Part shown: piece after piece, positions 35,479 to 46,502 of the stretch
Position numbering within the stretch: position 1 is the first letter of the stretch
How the letters are laid out: the number at the start of each line of letters is the position of its first letter
Assembly: GCA_019054805.1 (NCBI GenBank)
Contig: JAHQIY010000001.1
Span: 4,602,501 to 4,666,500, forward strand
Origin: Brachionus manjavacas
Taxonomy: Eukaryota > Rotifera > Eurotatoria > Ploima > Brachionidae
DNA: 64,000 nt
Direction of reading: 5' to 3'
Translations under genes and position numbers: made by a program
Notes under the pieces: model-generated
Seen by the model: only the letters and a program-made list of their open reading frames with translations
What the model was told of the DNA's origin: nothing
The model's database searches: none

Positions 35479-35551
35479 TGATCGCACCAAGGATCGAACT
35501 TGGGACCTCCTGTGTGTTAGACAGATGTGATAACCACTACACCATGCGATC
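35479..35551 (-). tRNA. tRNA-Val(AAC)
   Basis: On the minus strand: acceptor GATCGCA pairing with TGCGATC, D-arm GTGT-AGTGGTTA-TCAC, anticodon stem TCTGT/ACAGG with loop CTAACAC (anticodon AAC), T-arm CCAAG-TTCGATC-CTTGG, discriminator A. All stems pair, and a T-run lies downstream. It sits inside the degenerate coding block at 35.0-35.7 kb. Confidence 0.93.
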
Positions 35552-36798
35552 TTACACAAAATGTGAGAAGAAAAAGCGAGAAAAAAAATTCAGCTCCGTG
35601 GCCTCTCAATTCTAGAAAAAAATATTAAGAATAAAAAAAAGAAAAGAAACTGAGGCGCATGCAAATTTACAAAGAGCTCACGAAGAGATAGTAAACAAGA
35701 CGGTTGATTGAGCTAAATAAACTTTAATTTGAAATTCTAACCAAAACCAAATGCGTTGCTATTAATTTTACGTTTCATTTTTCTGAATAAATAAATGTAT
35801 TACAAATTATAGTTCTTTTTTTATTTTGTTTAATTAGAATAGAATTAGGCTTTGTGTGTTTAGAGGATAAAGAAGTATCAGCAGTAGGAGAGGCACATAT
35901 GAACCAAAATAATAATAATAAAACTCTAAGAAAAGAATGTAAATTTCAAATGTTCAGATGTTCCAATTAATTTGAAAATATTTCAAGATCCAATTGTAAA
36001 CAAACAGTCCATTCATCTAAGTAGTCTTAAATCGAGTAAAGAAAACATTAATCTAAGTTCTATACGCGTACTCTCAAACGGAGTCGATTCAATGATTAAT
36101 TTTTAGTCTATCCAAATAAATGATCCAGAACGGAATTAATCAAAACCATTACAATGGCCCAATCTAGAATCATGTAGTCCTTGGCCAAATTTGACCATGA
36201 CAAAACTAGAAAATAAATAAAAAAAATTCCTTTTTTTCCCTAGAAAAGAAAATAATGAATTCCTTAAAAAAATATATCTAGCTATTCATAAATCATTTCT
36301 TAAACTCAGCATCAAAATTAAGCTCTGGGGCTGAGTTAATTAAATTAGTTGAGGCCATTTATCTAAATCTTATCTAAATTATTTTAAAATTGCATAAAAA
36401 TAAACTAAACAAGAAAATACCTAAGAAACGCATCTCGAATTCTAATTACCTTAGAAGAGTACAATCGGTCTTAAGACAAGTGTTTAAGTGAGTACAAATT
36501 GGATCAATAAATCGATTAAAAAAAACAAAAAATATAAAAAAGAGAAAAAATTTTAAATATTTGCTTAAGCAAACAGTTTTATCAGGGCCATAAAAATATT
36601 CTCTCTTAACCTTTCATTCGGAATAACTATTCGGATAATTCACATCTTGATAAGACAAATCATGATAAGTCACATACAGTCTGTTAATTTTCTATTTTTA
36701 TCTACTAGTCATGAAAGGCGTCTAACTCATGCTTGCAATATTAATGATTTAGATTGTAAATAGAAAAAGTTTATTTTATGTGATTGAAGGAAAAAATC
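35552..36798. other. intergenic
   Basis: Holds the tail of the degenerate coding block (to about 35720), a short AAT microsatellite at about 35908 that may be a LINE tail, and a repeat at 36541. No gene seen. Confidence 0.4.
36541..36617 (+). repeat. duplicated segment, copy 1
   Basis: About 77 bases sharing AATATTTGCTTAAGCAAACA, then CCATAAAAATATT and CTCTTAACCTT, with 39415-39490. Weaker similarity continues upstream (the TAAATCGAT block). Same orientation; function unknown. Confidence 0.65.
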
Positions 36799-36870
36799 GG
36801 GGCTGACCGGGAATCGAACCCGGAACCTCTCGCACCCGAAGCGAGAATCATACCACTAGACCATCAGCCC
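36799..36870 (-). tRNA. tRNA-Pro(CGG), copy 1
   Basis: 72 bases including discriminator C. Acceptor GGGCTGA/TCAGCCC, anticodon stem TCTCGC/GCGAGA with loop TTCGGGT (anticodon CGG), T-arm CCGGG-TTCGATT-CCCGG. Identical to the four other copies in the window. Downstream GATTTTTT is the Pol III terminator. Confidence 0.96.
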
Positions 36871-37433
36871 TTGAAAAATCTCAAAATATTCTGAATCCTA
36901 AAACAAGAAATTTTTATTTGAAAAAACAAATAAAATTACTTATTTTAAAATAAAATTGCTGAATTTTCATAACTTATAATATTTATGGTAAAATTAATAA
37001 TCAAAATTAAACTTGAATTCGAATCAAAATTCACAAAGTGCTTGATCATAAAGTTAAAACAATTTAAATGAATTATTAAATTAGATAATGATAGCCTTAA
37101 ATTAGTTAAATATATCTCTGAGTAAAAATAATAATCGTAAAATTCAATCAGAGTGTAAATAAACAACTTCATTTGGTGTTCGCAAATCAATTTAAGTGCT
37201 AGCAATATTACGCAATATCTCGAATGGATTTTTGAAAAGAAAATTCAATAAATTTACACAAGTTTTCTCATTTAATCCAAATAGAAATGATGATATCAGA
37301 TAGAAAATTTTAAAAGATAATTTAGCATGCTTTTTTTGTTGATAGGGTCGGCTAAAATTTTTTATGTCCTAATTGAAAAGGATCATTTAGAGTATTTTTT
37401 GTGAATAAAAAATTTTTTTCTATGAAAAAAATC

Positions 37434-37505
37434 GGGGCTGACCGGGAATCGAACCCGGAACCTCTCGCACCCGAAGCGAGAATCATACCACTAGACCATC
37501 AGCCC
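37434..37505 (-). tRNA. tRNA-Pro(CGG), copy 2
   Basis: Same 72-base sequence as the copy at 36799, 563 bases away on the same strand. Acceptor, anticodon and T-stems all pair; the downstream flank is again GATTTTTTT. Confidence 0.96.
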
Positions 37506-38849
37506 GTATGCTTGATCTTTTTTTAAGTTAAGCCATAATCTCGTTCATTTATTTTGACGAGTTTTAAGATATTTTTGGTGTTTTTTAGTTTTTTAGTTAT
37601 AATTTAAAAAAATTATATTCTAAGAAACTAGTCTAAATAAGACATAGTGATTTGCTGTTGCTCTATCAATTAATTTTAGCATTTTATAAATTTAAAATCT
37701 GAACTTTAATTAAAAAGAGTATTTATTTGCCATTTGCACACAAAAAGTTCTTTAAATGATAGAAAAATTAAAAAATCAAGAAATTATTGAAGATTATTTT
37801 TAATGTCAAAAAAATGCTCTTCTCTAACAATCATAAATATTTGTTTTAAAAATAAAGATTTATTTTTTAATCTTCCCTATTTATATATAAGGACTTGGAT
37901 CAGAGTCGTGTCAATTGAAATTGTTCATTAGATATTTTTGTTAATTTTTTCGAGTCGATTAATTTTTTAGAAATTTTTTTCTTATAGAAAAAAAGAATCA
38001 ATTTAAATTGGTCTAATTTTTTTAATTTAGCTGTCCACAAACCAAGCATGTTTTTGGTATTTTTTATAAATTTTTTGCTTTAAAAAATTAAATCTAGACT
38101 CTTTAATAAGAAATTAATGTCGTTGATTTACCATTATTTATATCGTTAAAATCAGATAGTTTAAATTCAAAACCTAATGTCATTTTAAATATTTCTAAGA
38201 CTAAATATTAATCTCTTTTAACAATTAAACTAATGATAGATAATTTTCAAGAAATCAATAATTAATAATACAATTTGAAATTTGATAACCCGTAATCGGC
38301 AATATTTTTTTTTATATTTGATTTTGAAACTTTAATCATCAATTTCTGTTCTCTTCCGTTGTTCTTAAAAATTAAAAAGTTAAATCAAAAGAAGAATTAA
38401 TTGAACATTTAAAAAACATTGCTAATTTATCAAAATAAAGACATAGAAATTTTTCTTTTTTTTTCAACTTAAAAAATTTATTTGGAAAATAAAGCCTTCT
38501 ATTTTTTGTAAAAATAATAATCTTAAGAAAACCCTTAAAACTCTATGAGTTTCTGTTTACATTCTTATTTCTTTTTATTCTTTTTGATTTTTTAATCTTA
38601 AGGTGCTCTAGCTCAATGCAGTTAAACAAATAATTTTTAAAAAATTTAAAATTAACTTGTTTGTAATCCATATAGAGAATTATCGTACAATTGACTCGAA
38701 TCTGCCCCTTGAAAAAGTATTAAATATTACCAAATTGTAAAATCTGATATCACACTGCTATTCATTGGATCTAAAATGACCAAATTTTATCATGAGTTGA
38801 ATTGTGGAAACATCAAGGCATTTATCAGAAAATAACAATTTTTTTGTTG

Positions 38850-38955
38850 GCACGTGCAAATCTATTAGCACTACCATAGCAGAACTCCTTAAAGAGTTAA
38901 ACTAATTGTTACGGCTCAATGGAAGTTTCAAGAAAATTGATCGTGGTTTATTATT
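38850..38955 (+). mobile_element. probable LINE 3' end with TTA tail
   Basis: A GC-richer stretch (from about GGCACGTGCAAATC) contains the hairpin AACTC-CTTAAA-GAGTT and ends in TTTATTATTATTATA. It has the same architecture as the 3' ends at 4056-4146 and 7063-7155 but no coding sequence. Confidence 0.35.
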
Positions 38956-39414
38956 ATTATATATTGCAAAGTTTAATTATTATTATCATCATAAATTTAA
39001 TTTGAATTGCCAGCATGATAGAAATGTAAATAAAAATTAAATAAAACACTTAACAAAAATTTATTTTTAAATCAATCTTTTCTTTGCACTTTTTACGGTA
39101 TTTTAAAACTTTTGCATACAATTAAAACTTTTTATTTTAAGCTCAAATTTGGCTCATTTACCATTTTCTATTTTATTATTCTTTGAAATATTATATTCAC
39201 TTTGAATTAGTCATCTTGACGAATCCATATTGTTATATTAATTATTGGTTATAAACATGACGCTTTTTTGCCATCAATTTAATACTAAATTAGACTTTAT
39301 ATTAAAAAAAAAATACCTGAAATCCAATCCGAGAACTGAGTCATCATTGCATTAAGTCTTAAGTGTCAAAGCAGTAAATGATCAAAATACTTTTTTATTA
39401 AATCGATAAAAATA

Positions 39415-39490
39415 AGAGAAATAACTTAAAATATTTGCTTAAACAAACAATTTTATCATAACCATAAAAATATTATCTCTTAACCTTACA
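39415..39490 (+). repeat. duplicated segment, copy 2
   Basis: Counterpart of 36541-36617; about 85% alike by eye, same orientation, 2.9 kb apart. Confidence 0.65.
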
Positions 39491-40075
39491 TTGACTTAAA
39501 AAATTTCGTTTTCAAATATATTAATTAAAAAGTTGAAAGTAGAGATTTAATTTTCTGAGATATCGCTAAATTTTTGATAAATTGATTATTAAATCAAAAA
39601 TTTTTCAATATTATTATTATTTTAATTTTAGTTATCACACGAATGAAACAATTATCAGTCAATATATAAAAAATGTGTTGCTTAACTTAGAAAATACCTT
39701 CGAAAATTTCATTACACTTTATTATTAATATCAAAATTAAACGCCTTCAAAGCAATGTAAAAAAATAAATCAAAAAAGTGCTTGAGTAGTTTCCTAAAAA
39801 ATAACCCGAATTAAATCATATTTTTTTTTATTTCAATAGTTTTTTTTTATCTCTTCTTTAGTTTTTTCTATCTTTTTTTTTAAATTTAAATAAACAAAAA
39901 ATTTAATGAAAGGAACAGCGCAGCAATCATGGACAATCAATTGTTGATGTGAAATTTTAATTATTTTGCCTAAAATTTTAACCTTATAAAGAACAAGTCC
40001 CTTCTTTTCGGGTAATGTGAATTTTTTTTTTTTAGGAAAAAATATTATAATTATGAATCATAAATTTCTTTTAAA

Positions 40076-40101
40076 TAATTATTATTATTATTATTATTAA
40101 A
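40076..40101. repeat. TTA microsatellite
   Basis: About eight TTA units in a row, on their own without a recognisable LINE body. Confidence 0.8.
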
Positions 40102-43045
40102 TAAAAATTGTCTTTAAAAAGATCTGATTCTAGAACTTTGGCTATTAGTTAATCCAAATTAAGGTAAATTAATTAAGCTTAGATTGTTGATATGTATTGG
40201 AATGAATAGACCTTTCAATGCTGTAATATTAAAATTAAATTAAATTATTTAAAATAATATTTTTTATTTCTATATATTTTTTTTTCTCTTTTCACAACTC
40301 TTTCATTTGTAATTTTGACTATTTAACTACTCACTATTATTAAGGTCAGGCTGAAAAAAGTGTCTTTTGCAGCTCATTTAAGCCTGCTGAGGTTCTATCT
40401 CAATTCATATATTTTTTCAAAAGTTAAGTAATTAAAAAATAATGTTTTTTTGTTATGGCTTTTCATTTTGATCAAATCATCTATTGGACATTGTGCTAAT
40501 TCAAACATATTTTAACATTTTATAATTACTAATTACACTTACTTATAAAATAATTCTTATAAATTATATTTATTAATTTGTAATTGTTTAATTTGTAAAA
40601 CTGTATTGTTCAGATAAAAAAAATAAAAATTAAAATCAAATGATTTAAATTTTACCAAAATTGTTTCAATTGAGCAGCAAGACATTAAATTTTCTTTAAG
40701 AGTACATGGTACAGAATTTTATTTTATAAAAAAACACAATCAATGGTCAATAGATAAAAAAATTAATGATGATCAAGTAAAAAAATGCTATTCACATAAA
40801 TATTTACTCAATTATAATTTTATGACCAATTATATTTAGATTTTTTTACCCTTTTTCTTTTCCTTTATTTTATTTCTGTCAATAAATTGACATTTTCGTT
40901 CCTAAGAAACTCAATTTAATTAAAAGTCTTTAGTTTCTTATTTAGGCCAGAATTTGGTGATAATGGTGTTCTCGTTCTCTGAATAAATACAACACCCACT
41001 CCAGTTAACTTAAATGTCACAGTGCTATACTATGATATCATGCATTTAGAAGTCGTTAATATTTAACACTTTATAAATTATTAGACACGGTCTTTTGAAA
41101 CTTATTAATCATTTTTTGGTTTTAATTTCTCTCTATTGTTTGTTTGGACCAGAAGTCACCAGTTATTATATTTATTAAAGTTTTTATTTAATTTCTTTCT
41201 TTATTATTTTGCGTTATAACCACGAACCACCAGATCCGGAAAATATATATAATATTAAAGTTTATAACGATTTATCACTTTTAGCACCCCTTGACCCATT
41301 AATTTGCTCATCTGATCTTCTGGTTAAATTCTTTTGCTTTCAATAACTTAACTATATGTAGTTAATTTAAATTTTACTGACTCAATTTATCTATTTATTT
41401 AATTAGTAAAAAACAAAAAAAAATAGTAAAAAATTATGTTTATTTAAACTTTTTTTAAAAATTGACCGAAAAAAATCAAAGATTTAATTTGAATATTATA
41501 ATAAATCGCTCTGTTACATAATTTATTCTTTTTAAAACCTAAAAACTAGACTTGATTGTATTAAAATGCTTTTTGGTCACTTGGTCTATGGAACTCTATT
41601 GAACGGAAGGGTTAAGTCCTCATTCCATCTGTCTAAATTATTTTTTCAAACTAAAAAAATAGATCTTATTGATCTCGAATTCTTTGTCTTGAAACTTTTT
41701 ATTTTATTTTTTTTTAACATCACCAAATTTGGCGTAATTTTTTGAAATAAATTATAATTATAATTGATCCATTCTTAATTTTTTGTGTGACGACTTTCAC
41801 TCATAGATATGTTTTTTGAAGATTTAAAACTCGACAAAATCGAAAAATCTTTTCATAAAAAACAATAAAATTTTTTTATTAGATAAAATAAATTCAAAGA
41901 TTGTACATGTTGGTAAATTGATAAAAAATAAATTATTAGAATAAGAATTGTTTTATCCAACCGATGATTAATTCAATTACCGAAAAAAATTTGGATTAAA
42001 AATTAGAATGTGTTTAACGTGTGATTTTTTTTATTAAAATGATTAATTAAATTTTTAGAAAAAAATGAATAATATTTAAAAAAAATTAATTCTAGCTATT
42101 TAAGTTTTATGATAAATCTTTTAATTAATCGAGTTAAAATTAATTTTTATATTTTATAATACTTTAAATTTAAACTTTAAAAAAATGTTTCAACATAAAA
42201 ATTTATGGCTTTGTTTAAAAGGCCATTTTAAGTGTTGGAAACATTTAATAAGAAATATTTATTGCCATATCTTTTATGAGCTTAACTCAAGGAATTTCAG
42301 TATTGTTTATTACCACTACTTTTAGTTTCACTAAGTTTGAGATTTTTTGACTCCAAGAGTAAATAAAACAATTGAATTTAATTTAAAGTTTATTAAATGG
42401 AAATAAGATAAAATTAATGGTTTTATAGAAGCTAGAACACGTGCTTCAGCTGCATTTAATCCAAAATCATTCAGTACTAAAAGCTAAGTGAAAAAGTGTT
42501 AAGACTAAGGTCTCAACAGCTTGAAAAATAACATCCCCTCTAGATAATATATATATTTTTTTAAACAAAATGTAGTTAATTTTTTATCCTTCAATTTTAA
42601 TTGCTTACTTTTTATCCTTCATTTGAAAAGAAGGACCAAGTTCCTTTCCAACTTGTGTGAGTATTTCAAAAAAATATTTTATTAAAAACAAATATTGATA
42701 CTTTAAAAATAACAATAAAAATTTTTTTTTAAAATAAATAATAAAAATATTTTTCTAGTAAAAATTGTATAAATTTTTACAAATTAAAATTAAAATTTTG
42801 ATTAAAATTAAGAGTAAATTAATATTCACATAAATTGACATACGACGAACAGTATCTTTATATTTATTACAAATAACAAACATAAAACTCTTTTTTTCTT
42901 TATATTTTTAAATTCTATTATGCTTGAACTTCAAGGTCTAACTGGCCTCGAGTGTGATAAGAGGTGGAACTATGGATTAGATAGATCTAGCGTGGAGACA
43001 CCTAATGCCACTAGGAACAGAAACTCTTCCAGGGGGTTCTCAAAT

Positions 43046-43490
43046 TTAAATTGAGGAGATTTTGAAGAGAATTTTTTGAAGGTTTAATTTTTTTATGATG
43101 AATTTTCCTCTTTGAAAATTAAACTGTAAAAATTTAATAAAATATAACAAATATTTAAATTTGGAACGTAAATGTGAATCATGCAAAGTCATCCATGATC
43201 CGATTAATTGCATTGCCACTTTCAAAGATATATGGTTTGAGATTCCTTTGTCAGACACACTAACCCAAACTAGAAGTTTTTTCTAGAGCTTGAACTTTTT
43301 ATTTTATTTAGCTGACGTTTGCTGCTTGATATTGGAGTAATAATTGGCGTTTCCATTTATGGTTGGCAGTAAATTTTTTTTCCTAATGCAAGAATTTTTT
43401 CATAGTATAATTTAAATACAAGCGATTTCGAAAGGCCTATCTTTGATTCATTTTTTTTGAGTTTCAGCAAGTCAATAAAATTATGGATGC
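43046..43490 (-). pseudogene. decayed Tc1/mariner transposase, second copy
   Basis: On the minus strand near 43490 the frame reads NFIDLLKLKKNESKIGLSKS then LVFKLYYEKI, a helix-turn-helix like those of Tc1-type transposases. After stops and frame shifts KKLLVWVSVSDKGIS (about 43280-43230) matches the VMVWGGIS-type block that follows the first catalytic Asp. The first block also matches 33530-33580 at both base and protein level, so the two copies belong to one family. It is broken by several stops and not functional. Confidence 0.55.
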
Positions 43491-44076
43491 ATATTAACCT
43501 GTCATATCAATAATTAAATTAAAGATTTTAATTCAAAAAAAGTTTAATTATTAATTTTGATTTTAACTAATAATTCTCTAATCAACAACATACCCGAACT
43601 CCATTTAATTTTTTATATGACGATTTAATCATTGATAAGACGGTTTAATGTTTATCCTAAAATTATTTATTATTATTATTAAAAAAAATAATTTAGGAAA
43701 AGTTTTTCCAGGGCAGTTCCGAATGGCAGAGCCTTCTTTTCAGCCCACATGGTTGCAATATGATTAAGATATGTATTAAATATATGTGTATAATAATATA
43801 AATTGAATATAAAAGATTATATATAAATTGTTAAATTAAATTTTTGCTAAGAGTTTGGCGTGTTAATGATTATTTCAAGTTACATATATCTGAAGACAGA
43901 TTTGACATTGCATCTTAAATGAAGAAGTAATGACAACACAAACTTAGTCCGGAAATTTTGTATTCACCTGTTAGTGATACAATCCCTGAAAATTTTAGAA
44001 TTTTAGAAAAATAATCAAAACATATCGAACATTTACATGAACTCTTTTTTTTTTAATTTTTTTTTCAATCCATTTT

Positions 44077-44110
44077 GCATCACCTTTGAGGTGTTTACTG
44101 AATAATAATT
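44077..44110 (+). mobile_element. retroelement 3' tail: hairpin plus TGAATAATAATT
   Basis: CACC-TTTGA-GGTG hairpin at 44081-44093 followed by TTTACTGAATAATAATT, preceded by a long T-rich run. A member of the dispersed hairpin-tail family. Confidence 0.55.
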
Positions 44111-44612
44111 AAGGCCCGTGATATAAGGAATCTTTAGGAGTGAAATTGGAAACAGCGAAGAACTAAGCAAACTATGTGATAGCAAAGTAAGAAGAAATGC
44201 ACCGAGAGAGAAATGAATTAGAGATAGATGGAATTGTTGAATCATTAAGATACTGCTTAAACTCAAACTTAGCTGATAAAAAAAATAAACACGATTTAAG
44301 TAGCTCAAGTATTTGGCAAATAAAACAAAATTTGGAAAAATACTTACATAATGCTACTGAACGTCCAGCAAATACGAAGATGAAGTAAGGAAGAGTGACG
44401 GTGGCAATCCCGAAAGCTAGACTAGTACCTTGGAGATAAGCAGTTAATTGTGAATTTCTCTTTTATTCTCTTCTATTTTATTTTCCTTTATATTATCAAA
44501 TTCTAAGTATTCTAATCAAAAGCATGTGATTCTAAACTAATCCCTTTTTAAATGAAGCAAACTTTATTTTAATTTACAATTTATGCATTTTTTTTCTTTC
44601 TTTTATTTTTTT

Positions 44613-44650
44613 CATTCATCACCCAAGAGGTGTTTTTTGAAATAAACAAA
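44613..44650 (+). mobile_element. retroelement 3' tail: hairpin plus TGAAATAAAC
   Basis: CACC-CAAGA-GGTG hairpin at 44620-44632 followed by TTTTTTGAAATAAACAAA, preceded by a T-rich run. A member of the dispersed hairpin-tail family. Confidence 0.55.
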
Positions 44651-44879
44651 AAAATAAAAATTATATTTAAAAGAATAGTTTTGAAAAAAATTATTAAATA
44701 ATTTCAATTATAAAATTTCAGTCTTTATTTGAAGTCATATGTGAATATTTTTTTTGTGCTGTTCTTGCGATGCATCCAACACTACAATTCCAAAAAAACT
44801 AAACCTTTTACAATTACGCTTTCTAAAATTTTTCTTCTGTGATTCTTTATTTTTTGCGACACCGCCACAATTGTCGCGA

Positions 44880-45235
44880 ACAAACAAAACAAAACTTAAT
44901 TTCTTCAACACTGATGCACGGAAGTGAATGCTGGGGGATGTGTGAATTTGACAGGAAAAGCCTGCCGAGGATTCTCAGGGTACACTGGCCTGAGACATTG
45001 TCGAATGCTGACCTATACACAAGAACAAATTCAGAGCCATTAAGTCAATGCATTAAGAACAAAAGACTGTGATGGCTCGGTCATGTACTTTGAATGAAAG
45101 AAGCACGAATTCAGTAACAGCATGGAGGTCAACAACCTCGAAAGAGGAAAGGCATGGGGAGAATCAAGGGTAAAGGCAAAAGATCGACTTGAGTGGAAAT
45201 CAAAAGTTATGTTTCTTTGCTCCACAAGGAGAAAA
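44880..45235 (+). pseudogene. decayed non-LTR retrotransposon C-terminus (RTE/Jockey-like)
   Basis: The frame to 45072 encodes LMHGSECWGMCEFDRKSL, then RILRVHWPETLSNADLYTRT and LSQCIKNKRL, the typical region after the RT thumb. The same frame continues through stops as WLGHVL, MKEARIQ and QPRKRKAWG. Two of the stops are TGA where relatives have Arg, consistent with CGA to TGA decay. Only the C-terminal end is present. The element is of a different family from those at 0.5 and 4-6 kb. Confidence 0.8.
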
Positions 45236-46502
45236 AAATAGAACAAATGATAATGAAGTATTTGGGACGCATTTGGGTTATTTGGAGACGAAGTTGCTTA
45301 GAAAAATGAACGCATGAAAAAAAAGGGATGCACAATTAGAATTTAGAGTGGTGCTGGATTGCAAGTTCTTAATTGTGCTAATTAAGTAGTGTGATGAGAG
45401 GAGACGAGCGCAAGAGACCGATGTCCGGTTGTAATTAAAAAAAGACATCTAAGAGTCCGAGTGATGCAATTAGGAGTATCTCAGACATGACCAGGACTCT
45501 TGTTCTTTAGACTGAAATTCGACTCTACCTTTTTTGTTGTTGTCGAGAAGATAAAACAAAACGAAAGAGAAAGAGACCAAACAACAAAAAAAGGGAAAAA
45601 AAAACTCAACTTGATGCTTTTGATTGTGTGTAAATAAAGAATTTTAAAATAATGAAAAACGAGAAGAAAATACCTCTAATTGATTACGTTCATGGTTTAT
45701 TGTTTTTATTAATTATGTCAAATGAGAGTCTTTTGTTCTTATTTACTTTTTGTATTCTCAGAGTTAATAAAAAAAAAAAGAGAGAGAAAGAAAAAGAAAT
45801 TTAAAATTGAAAAGAGCCGTGTGTGTGTTGATTTTTGACGTGGTCGTCGTTTAAGACGAGATTATCCCCGAATTAATAAAAATTAGTAAAAAAAAAAATT
45901 AAAAAAAAAAGCATGGATTCCAGGCCTCTATTAAAACCAACAAAAATTGACAATTATTCCAATCACCGAGGAGACCACACAAAACACACACACAAACCCA
46001 TAATTAAAAATTCACTTGTTCGTCATTATCTCCACAACAATCAATTGAATAACCCTGATTGCCTTAAATCGCACATTTAAGAAAGGTTAAACACAAATTG
46101 AAATATCACAACACTTTTTTCTCTCCAAATGGACTAGTTGCTCCGGCTTTCGGGACACTCGCACTCGGCCTCTACATGTCCCGGCCGCTCCACCACTCCT
46201 AGCCCATTCGCACATCCATCCAAGTCAATAAAAATATTTTTGAGAAATATTGTGCAAAAAAACGAAGAGAAGAGAAAGCCAAAAAAAAAAAAAAAGGTCA
46301 ATTAAGCCGTCATAAAACACTCATCACAACCAGTCTCTAAATTCTAATTAGTCGACTCTAAATCTACCAATCACACACTCATCCAATAAAATAACTCTTC
46401 TATTTAGAATATATTGTTGTTGTTGGCAAATAATTTCTCTCTCTCTGTTTTTAATATTTAATTTTGCCCTTGTTATTGTTCGGATTGGATTTGAAAAGCG
46501 AC
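45236..46502 (+). promoter_or_regulatory. upstream region of the SIX gene
   Basis: Spacer between a dead LINE and the SIX start codon. A purine-rich tract lies at about 45770-45800. A GC-richer patch at 46140-46210 (TCGGCCTCTACATGTCCCGG in its middle) stands out from the AT background, and a CT repeat (TCTCTCTCTCTG) lies at 46436-46447, about 55 bases before the ATG. These are plausible promoter or 5' UTR elements; no TATA box can be distinguished. Confidence 0.35.

Larger units (their letters stand above)
37506..43045. other. intergenic desert
   Basis: Extremely AT-rich, with simple repeats (TTA arrays at about 38940 and 40078-40100) and the repeat at 39415. The region 38850-38955 has a short GC-richer block with a hairpin AACTC-CTTAAA-GAGTT ending in a TTA array, probably another LINE 3' end. 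A small GC-richer patch at 42935-43030 has no recognised content. No protein gene seen. Confidence 0.5.
43491..44879. other. intergenic with retroelement tails
   Basis: Contains two hairpin tails (44077 and 44613). Between them an open frame 44197-44388 on the plus strand (63 codons, MHRERNELEIDGIVESLRYC at its start) follows directly after the first tail; it is unlike the AT background but unrecognised. The overlapping minus-strand frame is unlikely to be real. Confidence 0.4.

Noticed and set aside
40076..40101. Possible CRISPR-like or satellite array in TTA-rich stretches
   Set aside because: These are plain trinucleotide microsatellites with no spacers, and the genome is eukaryotic.
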